A stretch of 50,534 nucleotides of DNA from Prochlorococcus sp. AG-402-I20 (GTDB lineage Bacteria; Cyanobacteriota; Cyanobacteriia; PCC-6307; Cyanobiaceae). The position numbers and the translations under genes are program-made. Shown here one piece after another: positions 20,934-28,467 of the stretch. Each line of letters begins with the position of its first letter. The stretch's first letter is position 1. The notes beneath the pieces are model-generated. The model did no database searches and was not told the origin of the DNA. It saw nothing but the letters and a program-made list of their open reading frames with translations. The stretch spans positions 1 through 50,534 of the forward strand of contig QCHY01000011.1 in the NCBI GenBank assembly GCA_003216975.1, read 5' to 3'.

Positions 20934-22061
20934 ATGGGTATTTTTTCTACAAAAAAAAGTTGGATTAACTTAACTATTTGGGTAATAATTATTGCCTTCA
21001 TTATTGCAGCGCCTTCCTTACTTCCTGTTTTTAGATTAAATCTCTTAGGAAGATATTTATCTCTTGCAATAGTGGCTCTTGGAGTTGATTTGATTTGGGG
21101 ATTCACAGGGATGTTGAGTTTAGGTCAAGGAATTTTCTTTGCTCTTGGTGGATATTGTGCTGCGATGTTCCTCCAACTTAATAGTGCAGGAGAATTCCCA
21201 AATGGTATTCCCGAGTTTTTTGGTTTATATGGAGTCGAAACACTTCCATTTTTTTGGGAGCCTTTTAAAAGTTCAATTTTTACTCTTTTTTCTATTTGGT
21301 TGTTACCGGCAATAATTGCGGGACTTCTCGGGTATTTAGTTTTTAGAAATAGAATTAAAGGCGTTTATTTTTCAATTCTTACACAAGCGGCTCTTTTGGT
21401 TTTCTTCAATTTCTTTAATGGGCAGCAGAAATTGATTAATGGAACAAATGGTTTAAAAACAGACGTGACTCAACTTTTTGGACAAATGGTAGGTTCAGAA
21501 ATAATGCAAAGATGGTTTTTTTGGATATCAGCTGTTTTAGTTATACTTGCATGGTTTTTTGCACGGTGGATTGTTCGAGATAGATTTGGAAATATCCTTA
21601 TTGGAATTAGAGATGATGAAGCTCGAGTTCGTTTCACTGGATATAATCCAGTAATTTTTAAAACAATAATTTTTTCAATAGCAGGAGGATTAGCTGGTAT
21701 TTCAGGGGCTTTGTATACAGTTCAATCCGGAATAGTTTCTCCTCAATTTATGACTGTCCCTTTCTCAATAGAAATGGTTATTTGGGTTGCCGTGGGTGGT
21801 AGAGGAACTTTATTAGGTGCAATTCTTGGAGCTGTTTTAATCAATTATGCAAAAAGTTTGGTGAGTGAAGCTTTACCAGCAAGCTGGATGTTTATTCAAG
21901 GTGGATTATTTATTCTTGTTGTAACAGCTCTTCCAGAGGGGGTACTAGGATGGATTAGGAAAGACGGTCCAAAGAAATTATTGTTTTTACTTGGGATTAA
22001 TAAAAAATTAGAAACATATCCAAGTCTTGAAGTCAATGAACAAGGTGAGGTGAAATCATGA
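20934..22061 (+). CDS. urtC: Urea ABC transporter permease UrtC
   Basis: UrtC, 375 residues, LivM-type second permease of the urea transporter, with about eight to ten membrane helices. Signatures are LGRYLSLAIVALGVDLIWGFTGMLSLGQGIFFALGG (in part), the EAA-like loop FGNILIGIRDDEARVRFTGYN and the late MVIWVAVGGRGTLLGAILGA segment. Full length. Its ATG follows the chimeric frame's stop by three bases, and its last four bases overlap urtD (ATGA). In the normal cluster urtA and urtB and an NtcA-regulated promoter would lie upstream; here only gltB sequence does. Confidence 0.95.
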   Translation: MGIFSTKKSWINLTIWVIIIAFIIAAPSLLPVFRLNLLGRYLSLAIVALGVDLIWGFTGMLSLGQGIFFALGGYCAAMFLQLNSAGEFPNGIPEFFGLYGVETLPFFWEPFKSSIFTLFSIWLLPAIIAGLLGYLVFRNRIKGVYFSILTQAALLVFFNFFNGQQKLINGTNGLKTDVTQLFGQMVGSEIMQRWFFWISAVLVILAWFFARWIVRDRFGNILIGIRDDEARVRFTGYNPVIFKTIIFSIAGGLAGISGALYTVQSGIVSPQFMTVPFSIEMVIWVAVGGRGTLLGAILGAVLINYAKSLVSEALPASWMFIQGGLFILVVTALPEGVLGWIRKDGPKKLLFLLGINKKLETYPSLEVNEQGEVKS

Positions 22062-22813
22062 CTTCTCCATTGCTAGAGCTAAAACAAATTTCAGTTAGTT
22101 TTGAAGGATTCCTTGCTCTCAGAGATCTTAATCTGGTTTTGAATCAGGGTGATCTTAGAGCAGTTATTGGGCCCAACGGTGCAGGTAAAACTACATTCTT
22201 AGATGTCATTACAGGGAAAGTAGCACCTACAAAGGGTGACGTGATTTTTAAAGAAAAATCGTTGATTGGTCAAAAAGAGTTTCGTATAGCGCGTAAAGGG
22301 ATTGGAAGAAAATTTCAAAGTCCTAGGATATTTGAGAATTTATCTGTGCAAGAAAACCTAGCTCTAGCAGTGAGTAGACCTAAAACTCCTTTGTCTTTGT
22401 TGATGAAAAGTTTAAAGGTCAAGCATTTAGATCAAATTAAACATTTGATGAGTATTGTCAACCTTCAATCAAAAGCGAATATAAGGGCCGGAGCGCTTTC
22501 TCATGGTCAAAAACAATGGCTTGAGATTGCGATGCTAGTGGGACAAGACCCTGATCTTTTACTTGTTGATGAACCTGTTGCTGGTTTGACTGATGAAGAA
22601 ACAGATTTAACTGCTGATCTTCTTAAATCTTTAGCGGGTGATCATACAGTTTTAGTCATTGATCATGATATGGAATTTATTCGTAGACTTGATTGCCCTG
22701 TTAGTGTTTTACACCAAGGTCATGTATTGAAAGAGGGTTCCATGAGTGACATACAAAAAGATCCTTTAGTGATAGAGGTTTATCTTGGAAAAACTGATGA
22801 GGAAGAACAATGA
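22058..22813 (+). CDS. urtD: Urea ABC transporter ATP-binding protein UrtD
   Basis: UrtD, 251 residues, LivG-type ATPase. Walker A is GPNGAGKTT, the signature is the family's LSHGQKQWLEIAM, Walker B is LLLVDEPVAGLTDEE and the switch His is in VIDHDMEFI. It overlaps urtC by four bases at its start and urtE by four bases at its end, so the three are translationally coupled. Third codon positions are noticeably richer in G than C (28 versus 11 in the first 140 codons by my hand count), unlike the end of gltB. Confidence 0.95.
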   Translation: MTSPLLELKQISVSFEGFLALRDLNLVLNQGDLRAVIGPNGAGKTTFLDVITGKVAPTKGDVIFKEKSLIGQKEFRIARKGIGRKFQSPRIFENLSVQENLALAVSRPKTPLSLLMKSLKVKHLDQIKHLMSIVNLQSKANIRAGALSHGQKQWLEIAMLVGQDPDLLLVDEPVAGLTDEETDLTADLLKSLAGDHTVLVIDHDMEFIRRLDCPVSVLHQGHVLKEGSMSDIQKDPLVIEVYLGKTDEEEQ

Positions 22814-23517
22814 CTATGCTTCAGATAAAAGGCTTGAATACCTACTATGGCGAAAGTCATATTCTTCGAGATGTTGATATGAATATCAATCAAGGTGAGA
22901 TGATTTGTCTTATAGGTCGAAATGGAGTAGGTAAAACAACTTTGCTTAAATCTTTAATAGGATTATTAACTCCACGGCGTGGAGAGATTGTTTTTAATGG
23001 AGATTTGGTTAATAGAAAGCCACCTCATCAAAGGGCTCGTTCTGGAATTGCGTATGTTCCCCAAGGACGAGAAATAATACCTTATTTGACTGTCGAGGAA
23101 AATCTTCAACTTGGATTGGAAGCTTTACCAGGAGGTTTAGCAAAGCATAAACAGATTGATGAATTGGTATATGAACTTTTCCCTGTCTTAAAACAATTTC
23201 TATCTCGTAAAGGAGGTGACTTAAGCGGAGGGCAGCAGCAACAACTTGCAATTGCTCGAGCATTACTTGGGAAACCAAAGTTGCTTTTACTTGATGAACC
23301 AACTGAAGGAATACAACCGAATATCGTTCAAGATATTGAGTCTGCAGTTAAAAGGATCATTCGTGAGACTGGTGTTGGGGTTTTATTGGTAGAGCAACAT
23401 CTGCATTTTGTGAGGCAAGCAGATCGTTATTATGCAATGCAACGCGGAGGCATAGTTGCAAATGGACCAACTAGTGAATTAAGTAAAGCTGTGGTAGAGA
23501 AATTCCTTAGTGTTTAA
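22810..23517 (+). CDS. urtE: Urea ABC transporter ATP-binding protein UrtE
   Basis: UrtE, 235 residues, LivF-type ATPase. Walker A GRNGVGKTT, signature LSGGQQQQLAIARALL, Walker B LLLLDEPTEGIQPNI and switch LVEQHLHFV are all intact. The start ATG overlaps the urtD stop; a second Met two codons later is an alternative. Last gene of the cluster. It is followed within three bases by the stop of a small convergent zinc-ribbon gene, and no terminator hairpin is visible. Confidence 0.95.
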   Translation: MTMLQIKGLNTYYGESHILRDVDMNINQGEMICLIGRNGVGKTTLLKSLIGLLTPRRGEIVFNGDLVNRKPPHQRARSGIAYVPQGREIIPYLTVEENLQLGLEALPGGLAKHKQIDELVYELFPVLKQFLSRKGGDLSGGQQQQLAIARALLGKPKLLLLDEPTEGIQPNIVQDIESAVKRIIRETGVGVLLVEQHLHFVRQADRYYAMQRGGIVANGPTSELSKAVVEKFLSV

Positions 23518-23519
23518 GT

Positions 23520-23663
23520 CTATTTTGTTTGAGTAAAAGCAGTTTCTTGCTCTATTTTGTCTTGGCAAGTAGAGCAAAGAATATGACCTTTTTTTTTCCA
23601 AAAAGTCTTTGTTGACCTTTCGATATTTTGTCCACAGCCAAGGCATTTGAAGAGTGGACTCAT
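23520..23663 (-). CDS. Small zinc-ribbon protein (47 aa)
   Basis: A short gene encoding 47 residues. Two CxxC pairs, CLGC (residues 7-10) and CSTC (30-33), are set 20 residues apart with basic residues between them (FWKKKGH), the pattern of a one-knuckle zinc ribbon binding one Zn. No homologue recognised by name. ATG start and TAG stop are clear. It ends two bases after the urtE stop on the other strand. The function is unknown; nucleic-acid or protein binding is a guess from the fold. Confidence 0.65.
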   Translation of the reverse strand: MSPLFKCLGCGQNIERSTKTFWKKKGHILCSTCQDKIEQETAFTQTK

Positions 23664-23808
23664 TTATTACTGAATCTTTTTTATATATTTCTTTATCATA
23701 CTATTTTCATTCTGTCTTAACAGATACCAGATTTTTTTGGCCGTAGACTTTGATTTTTAAAGATAATACTAATTTATTTAATTAACATTAAAAAGCATTT
23801 TTTGATAC

Positions 23809-23836
23809 TTGCTCTATTTATTTAGTTTGTTATAAG
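23809..23836 (+). promoter_or_regulatory. Candidate sigma-70 promoter for mini-Hli gene
   Basis: TTGCTC (23809-23814), a 16-base spacer, then TATAAG (23831-23836), 21 bases before the ATG of the mini-Hli gene. The match to -35/-10 is moderate and no transcript data are available. Confidence 0.35.
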
Positions 23837-23857
23837 TTGATCAAGTGCTTCTATTGC

Positions 23858-23968
23858 ATGTCCTTCGAAAGATTAAGTAAAACTGAGATAGTCAATGGCA
23901 GAATTGCAATGTCAGGTGTATTAGTTATTTTATTATTTGAAATAGTATCTAAGTTAAGTATTGCTTAG
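23858..23968 (+). CDS. Minimal high-light-inducible (Hli/SCP) protein, 36 aa
   Basis: A 36-residue protein, MSFERLSKTEIVNGRIAMSG followed by a hydrophobic stretch with a conserved Glu (VLVILLFEIV). The ExxNGRxAMxG core is the chlorophyll-binding helix of the Hli/ELIP/CAB superfamily, with Glu and Asn-Gly-Arg as pigment and ion-pair residues. Prochlorococcus carries many Hlis of 35-60 residues that bind pigment and protect photosystems in thylakoids. Here the usual TGKGLLG-like tail is missing; it ends SKLSIA. A -10/-35 pair lies just upstream. Expression is probably stress-linked, by family. Confidence 0.7.
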   Translation: MSFERLSKTEIVNGRIAMSGVLVILLFEIVSKLSIA

Positions 23969-24015
23969 ATACTATATATATGAAATTAATTTGGTTTGAA
24001 TAAAACCTATTTAAA

Positions 24016-24525
24016 TTAAGCTACTTTTAAAAATAGAGAATCTTTTATTCTTTTGATTTCTCCATTTTTCCATAACCAGATAATAGGCTCTGTAGATTTT
24101 GCTTGTTGTAGATCAATTCTGTTCTCAATACTTATAGGATTAAATTCTGTATTCGATTCAAATTGTTTATCTCTAATTGCCTGATTGATAACAATACTTC
24201 CATCTTTTCCAGATATTGATCTATGAAATGTGCCGATAGGTATTTGAAGTGCACCCATGAATCTATGGAGATAAATTATGTGATGGGGTTCATCCCAAAG
24301 AGGATTTAATAGTGTGAAGGTTCTATCTCCCTCAAGTACAAGATTATTATCTGTTTGATGATAGTGTACATAATATTGCTCAAAGCCATTTAAATCAGGA
24401 GGTGAAGTTGCTCCTCCTCTATGAATAACGACATCACTACCGTTTGAACCTTTAACACTGGCATCTAAAAAAGTTACTTCAGGAGTCTCTCGAAAAATAT
24501 TAACCGGTACAAAATTGAGTTTCAT
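24016..24525 (-). CDS. Cupin-like protein of unknown function
   Basis: A 169-residue soluble protein. The two cupin motifs are recognisable. Motif 1 is around YYVHYHQTDNNLVLEGDRTF, with His54, His56 and Glu65. Motif 2 is GALQIPIGTFHRSIS, matching PxGxxH with Pro96, Gly98 and His101. A metal-binding double-stranded beta-helix is therefore likely; the substrate is unknown. The start is ATG 24525; an upstream in-frame TTG at 24546 adds seven residues. It stands alone on the minus strand among small genes. An A-T-rich perfect inverted repeat lies upstream. Confidence 0.6.
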   Translation of the reverse strand: MKLNFVPVNIFRETPEVTFLDASVKGSNGSDVVIHRGGATSPPDLNGFEQYYVHYHQTDNNLVLEGDRTFTLLNPLWDEPHHIIYLHRFMGALQIPIGTFHRSISGKDGSIVINQAIRDKQFESNTEFNPISIENRIDLQQAKSTEPIIWLWKNGEIKRIKDSLFLKVA

Positions 24526-24577
24526 CAAAAAATTTATTTGTTCCAAACATTACTGGAATAAATTTATCTAACTGTAT

Positions 24578-24606
24578 TAATTAATTCACTTTTAGCGAAT
24601 TAATTA
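24578..24606. repeat. Perfect 10-bp inverted repeat upstream of the cupin-like gene
   Basis: TAATTAATTC (24578-24587) and GAATTAATTA (24597-24606) are perfect complements with a nine-base spacer, 53 bases before the cupin-like gene's ATG. It could be an operator or a hairpin followed by TCTTTT on the plus strand. Pure A-T composition makes chance more likely. Confidence 0.3.
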
Positions 24607-24748
24607 TCTTTTGGGAAAGAAGAAAAGTATTTGATTTTACTAAAAGGCATCAAATATGATTTGTTCTAGTTAGCTCACAAAGCAATTAATGATACATAAG
24701 ATTATGAAAAATATTAATAAGTTAGATCACATAAAATATTATTAAGTC

Positions 24749-24859
24749 ATGGCTAAATCAACTATTAAAAATAAAAAACTTTTGGTTGATGAAATGATTA
24801 AAACCTTTAAGTCTATCCCCGCAACAGCGATAACTTTTTCGAACATAAAAAAAAATTAA
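24749..24859 (+). CDS. Possible small basic protein (36 aa)
   Basis: ATG to TAA, 36 residues, Lys-rich at both ends (MAKSTIKNKKLLVDEMIKTF ... NIKKN). No family recognised. There is no obvious ribosome binding site; the sequence before the ATG is A-T-rich. It is 22 bases upstream of the next plus-strand gene and could share its transcript. It may also be a chance frame. Confidence 0.3.
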   Translation: MAKSTIKNKKLLVDEMIKTFKSIPATAITFSNIKKN

Positions 24860-24881
24860 ACTCATAACTTACGATATATTT

Positions 24882-25088
24882 TTGAGATACTTCGCTAGCG
24901 GATTATTTTTATTATCACATGGCCTTTTGGTTTTAGATCATCTAGGAGTAGGAGCAGCTCTTCATGGGATTGGTGAGGTCTTTTTTGCCCCATGGGCTAT
25001 TAAGCAGAAAGCATGGGACTTGGTTTTTATAGCTTTTTTATTTGGCGCATTTGATCTTTGGGGAACTTTGAAATTAGGATTTAATTAG
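24882..25088 (+). CDS. Small membrane protein (68 aa), unknown
   Basis: A 68-residue protein with two probable membrane helices, about residues 3-17 (FASGLFLLSHGLLVL) and about 45-58 (WDLVFIAFLFGAFDLW). Between them is a short Gly/His-rich loop (GVGAALHGIGEV). No known family recognised by me. ATG start, normal codon use for the region. It is followed by the candidate structured RNA at 25127-25196. Confidence 0.5.
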   Translation: MRYFASGLFLLSHGLLVLDHLGVGAALHGIGEVFFAPWAIKQKAWDLVFIAFLFGAFDLWGTLKLGFN

Positions 25089-25126
25089 TAAATTCATTAG
25101 ATAAACTTGTTTTTTTCTTTAAGATT

Positions 25127-25196
25127 GGGGAGGAAGGTCAAAACCCTTCCCAGTAGTGCTGACCTCCCTACAGAAAACTTTGGAACGGGTTTTCTG
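25127..25196 (+). ncRNA. Candidate structured RNA with alternative hairpins
   Basis: An unusually G/C-rich, self-complementary stretch in an A-T-rich spacer between two convergent small genes. Hairpin A: GGAAGG (25132-25137) pairs with CCTTCC (25145-25150). A competing pairing: AGGTC (25135-25139) pairs with GACCT (25161-25165), which can extend to GGGG/TCCC. Hairpin C: CAGAAAAC (25171-25178) pairs perfectly with GTTTTCTG (25189-25196), loop of 10. No T-tract follows on either strand, so a plain terminator is a poor fit. A small RNA or regulatory 3' element is inferred. I do not recognise a named family. Confidence 0.4.
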
Positions 25197-25286
25197 ATAA
25201 AATAGTTATAGGAATTTACTTGAATAAGTTAAGACTTAATTGATACAAAATCAAAAATCTATTAACAATTTGTATATCTTATGAAT

Positions 25287-25496
25287 TTATTTAATCAATT
25301 CTTTATTAGATAGTATTTTTTTTCGTTTGACTTTTTTCAACTCGTGCATACCTTCTATTTGTTGGTAAACAGACTGTAGTTGATCGCAAATATGTTCAGT
25401 ATTTTCTACTTTGTTTAATCTGAGTAGCATTTTCTCTATTTGCTCTTTGCATTCTAAGAAAATATGACAATCTATTGTTCCTGGCTCGTATTGCAT
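25287..25496 (-). CDS. Small hypothetical protein (69 aa)
   Basis: From ATG 25496 it encodes 69 residues beginning MQYEPGTIDCHIFLECKEQI. The middle is probably alpha-helical (LRLNKVENTEHICDQLQSVY) and the C-terminus is strongly basic (HELKKVKRKK). An upstream TTG at 25532 would add 12 hydrophobic residues and is less likely. No family recognised. It converges on the structured RNA candidate. Confidence 0.45.
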   Translation of the reverse strand: MQYEPGTIDCHIFLECKEQIEKMLLRLNKVENTEHICDQLQSVYQQIEGMHELKKVKRKKILSNKELIK

Positions 25497-25666
25497 GTTG
25501 GGAACTAAAGAGTATATAAATAAAGGAATCAAATAATTAAATCTGTATATGTTGATTCAAATAATCAAATCTATTCTGTTATTTATTTTTAAAAAATTAT
25601 AAATCAATGCTATAAAATTAAAAATTCTAATATGTTATAGAAATTAAGTTTTTTGGACTTTATTTA

Positions 25667-25807
25667 TTAACCCATCTCTGCTTTCATTGCTTCATGGATT
25701 CTTTGACTCATGATTTCATGACCACAATATTGCAAGTGCACTTCTTGTGACCCTTTACCGGATTTGTTTTGAGTGTACTTAAGTCCTCTGTAAGTTAGCT
25801 CAGCCAT
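25667..25807 (-). CDS. DUF4278-like small protein (46 aa)
   Basis: A 46-residue protein whose start, MAELTYRGLKYTQ, is the hallmark of cyanobacterial DUF4278 (MxLTYRGxxY); the rest is charged with QYCGHEIMSQR. Function unknown. Such mini-proteins are numerous and often stress-responsive in marine picocyanobacteria. ATG start at 25807, TAA stop at 25667. Monocistronic by position. Confidence 0.6.
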   Translation of the reverse strand: MAELTYRGLKYTQNKSGKGSQEVHLQYCGHEIMSQRIHEAMKAEMG

Positions 25808-26037
25808 TGGAATGATTTTCAATGTTCAAGTCCCCGTTCCATGGCTTGAATCTAACTGCGACTCAAATTGAGCTGAACGTCGTTTGATGATACACAATAC
25901 ACTCCCAATCTGTTGAAGTTTCTTCAAAAATTATTATCAATCTAGATCTGAACTCGTGATGCATTAAAGAATGAGTGGCAATCAGATTGAATATTCCTAA
26001 TGAGAGGTCTTATTAAATGTATGAAATTAGTAATTAA

Positions 26038-26667
26038 CTATCGAGCTAGTCTAGAAATATATGAATCTCTTGAACCGGCATTGATCCATCCGGTCGCGAT
26101 CGTTTTTGGATGAGTCTTATTAACTTGACCTCTATGAATATGTGTAAGGCCAGCGGGAAAAATAACTAGTTTTCCTCGTTCCGCTGTCTCATGATACTCT
26201 TGCCAGTGAAATTCTGTTCCTCCTGAATCGACATCATTGCAATACAGAATCCAAGCTAAGACTCTGTGAACTGGTTCAGTCGCTTCTTCGCTAATAGTCC
26301 AATCACAGTGCCATTTCTTAAACCCCTCCCCAGGAGCATAACGTTGTAGATTGAAAATGGGATTAACAAAGAGAGATTGTTCAGGAGCGCATTCGCTAAA
26401 AAGTGGGCGTTCTTCAAGGTATTTTTGAAGACCAGCATTCACTCCTCTTATTATTACTTCAGACAAAGCAAATGATTCTGGATCAGTTCGATCTATTGCT
26501 ACAAGGCTGATATCTGTAGAAATTTTTGCAGGATCTGAATCATTATTTGTCCCATTACTAAAGGCAATTCCATTGCGATGCAAGTCTGTACGACGATCAA
26601 AAAATGACATCACGCCATCTGCAACAGATTCAAAACCTTTATTTCTATAACTAGCAATTAAATTCAT
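26038..26667 (-). CDS. 2-oxoglutarate/Fe(II)-dependent oxygenase
   Basis: A 209-residue 2OG-Fe(II) dioxygenase of the prolyl-hydroxylase type. It has NLQRYAPGEGFKKWHCDW with the His120-x-Asp122 iron ligands, VLAWILYCNDVDSGGTEFHW, and the distal IFPAGLTHIHRGQVN with His176/178, then the 2-oxoglutarate-binding Lys in HPKTIATGW. Length and motif order fit enzymes hydroxylating protein or free amino-acid residues. The target is unknown. Freestanding on the minus strand. Confidence 0.85.
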   Translation of the reverse strand: MNLIASYRNKGFESVADGVMSFFDRRTDLHRNGIAFSNGTNNDSDPAKISTDISLVAIDRTDPESFALSEVIIRGVNAGLQKYLEERPLFSECAPEQSLFVNPIFNLQRYAPGEGFKKWHCDWTISEEATEPVHRVLAWILYCNDVDSGGTEFHWQEYHETAERGKLVIFPAGLTHIHRGQVNKTHPKTIATGWINAGSRDSYISRLAR

Positions 26668-26820
26668 AGAATTTTTTTAAGGTTTTTTTATCTCTGGAAA
26701 CTCTAAATCGCTTGAAAGTACCATTTCAATGAAAATCTCAAAGGGACAATTTTTCCTTTCTTGGTTGGCTAGCTTTTATGTTTAATTTAGATGAAGTTGT
26801 TTTAATTAAAAGGCTATAAA

Positions 26821-26976
26821 TCAAGCTAAGGCTTTGTCTTTAAGAGACCTTAAGTATCTCTTTCTTTGACCGCTACCTTCTACTTCAAAATTCCAAGTAG
26901 GTTTTTTGTGGTCGGTGTTTTTTAAGTTAACGCCAGAATTGCTAGTGCTTAACTTCTTCTTAATCTGTGTATTCAT
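26821..26976 (-). CDS. Small basic hypothetical protein (51 aa)
   Basis: ATG to TGA, 51 residues, Lys/Arg/Ser-rich (begins MNTQIKKKLSTSNSG, ends RYLRSLKDKALA), with one aromatic patch, KPTWNFEVEGSG. No homologue recognised. It is placed downstream of a clear terminator, which supports an independent unit. The basic composition hints at nucleic acid or ribosome binding, but this is only a guess. Confidence 0.45.
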   Translation of the reverse strand: MNTQIKKKLSTSNSGVNLKNTDHKKPTWNFEVEGSGQRKRYLRSLKDKALA

Positions 26977-27045
26977 GGGACTATTAAAGCACATTCTCTA
27001 ATTCTTTATGGTTCGGTCGTTACTTTTTCTTCTCGTAAATAGATA

Positions 27046-27076
27046 ATAAAAAAGAGGTCCTCTTGAACCCCTCTTT
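27046..27076 (-). terminator. Rho-independent terminator
   Basis: On the minus strand AAAGAGG pairs with CCTCTTT (plus coordinates 27070-27076 and 27051-27057), with a 12-base loop, and is followed by a run of T (complement of the A-run at 27048-27053). It sits 28 bases after the stop of the 47-residue gene above it and would end that transcript. Confidence 0.7.
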
Positions 27077-27103
27077 GAAATTTAAAACAATTTTGACCTT
27101 AAC

Positions 27104-27247
27104 CTATGCAATTCCTCGGTTCTTATAAGGGTCATCTTTGAAAGGCTGCGCCTCAAAACTTGGTGGTGAGTTCTCTTTATAAGGATGAAATAGAGCATTT
27201 CCCATTGAAATCAGTAATTCTTGAAGCCAAAGAATTGTTTTTTCCAT
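27104..27247 (-). CDS. Small hypothetical protein (47 aa)
   Basis: ATG at 27247 to TAG at 27104, 47 residues. A short amphipathic N-terminal helix (MEKTILWLQELLISMGNALF) precedes a polar, Pro-rich tail ending FKDDPYKNRGIA. A recognisable terminator follows at once, supporting a real gene. No function assigned. Confidence 0.5.
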   Translation of the reverse strand: MEKTILWLQELLISMGNALFHPYKENSPPSFEAQPFKDDPYKNRGIA

Positions 27248-27393
27248 TGAGTCCTCTCGCGGCATATAACCATATATAAGTTATGTGGAATATTTATACA
27301 TCAGTAAAAACTCCTCTTTTTAAATTTTTAATTTTCTAAGCAATAGCAATCGAGCAGCTCTCGAGTATCTATTGGAAATAAGAAATTTTGATC

Positions 27394-28467
27394 TTATCCG
27401 AATCCTTGAGATGCTGTTTTTGTCCGAACCTTAAACTCCCAAACCGTAATTCCTCCATTTGCATTTATTGCAGCCAAGGCAGTGTCATCAGGATGCCAAG
27501 CGATTTGGCTGACAAGGTCACCTGCAAATGCACCACCAACTGGATCACCCTGACCATCTTTTTGGAGAAACCAAGAAAAAACTGAACCATCGCGCGCGCC
27601 AGAAGCTAAAAGCATTCCGCTATGTGAGAAAGCAAGGCATGAAATGGGTTCCGTATGAAGCATTAACTCTCCTGGCACAGTGCCCTCAGGGCCATCGCCT
27701 TGAAAACTCCACACCGTCACTCGATCACTACCCCCGGTAGCAAGGACTGTGCCGGTTTGATCAAAAGCTAGATGGCTTGGTTTGCCTGGGTAGCCTGTCA
27801 TCTCTGAATCTTGATTAGTGGAACGACGCCAGAAATGAACAGAATTATCCTGACTTCCGCATGCCACTATGTCTCCATCTGAACTAAGCACCATAGATAC
27901 CAGTGAGCCTCGCCACTCCAACTTTTGATTGACGTTGTCGCTTACTACATCAAAAAAAATTACTTGGCCGTAACATGCTGTGGCTAATTCATTGGAATTA
28001 GACCAAGAAATCGCGCTGACAGTGCTGGGATGCTCCTCTGATCGCCAATGTTCTTGACCATTTTCATCAAAAACATAGACGTATTTAGTAAAAACTACTG
28101 CTAAAAATTTTCCGTCTGGGGACCACTTGATGTGTTCAACCCATCCTTTCCCTAGTTTCAAATTTTTAGTTGACTTACCCTCTTTGCTTTCCCATATACA
28201 CACATGTCCATCCTGGCCAGCAGTTGCAAAAGTATTTCCATCTGGATGAATAGACATTGCTAGTAAGCCACCTTTATGTATGTCTTTTGATTGCCAAATA
28301 AGCTTTCCAGATTTCCCCTCAAATGCGTAAAGCCCTCCAGCAACATCACCTACTAAAAAGGTTTTACCTTGTAATGCCCAGCCGCAGACAATCGCATAGT
28401 CGTCAACTTGAGCAGACCAACCTTCATGAAGCATTCCTTTTGGACTAAATGCTTCTATACCAGACAT
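27394..28467 (-). CDS. WD40-repeat beta-propeller protein in the zinc operon
   Basis: A 357-residue cytoplasmic protein made almost entirely of WD40 repeats, about seven blades. Clear blade cores are SIHPDGNTFATAGQDGHVCIW, KWSPDGKFLAVV, LSSDGDIVACGSQDNSVHFW, AFSHSGMLLASGARDGSVFSW and AWHPDDTALAAINANGGITVW (each shown in part). No catalytic domain or signal peptide. Its ATG overlaps the end of the COG0523 GTPase gene by 13 bases, so the two are translationally coupled. A scaffold for the GTPase or its zinc client is a reasonable inference. Confidence 0.85.
   Translation of the reverse strand: MSGIEAFSPKGMLHEGWSAQVDDYAIVCGWALQGKTFLVGDVAGGLYAFEGKSGKLIWQSKDIHKGGLLAMSIHPDGNTFATAGQDGHVCIWESKEGKSTKNLKLGKGWVEHIKWSPDGKFLAVVFTKYVYVFDENGQEHWRSEEHPSTVSAISWSNSNELATACYGQVIFFDVVSDNVNQKLEWRGSLVSMVLSSDGDIVACGSQDNSVHFWRRSTNQDSEMTGYPGKPSHLAFDQTGTVLATGGSDRVTVWSFQGDGPEGTVPGELMLHTEPISCLAFSHSGMLLASGARDGSVFSWFLQKDGQGDPVGGAFAGDLVSQIAWHPDDTALAAINANGGITVWEFKVRTKTASQGFG

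Noticed and set aside
25824-25840. GTTCAAGTCCCCG resembling a tRNA T-arm and acceptor remnant
   Set aside because: No matching acceptor, D-arm or anticodon arm nearby, and it is explained as upstream sequence of the DUF4278 gene.
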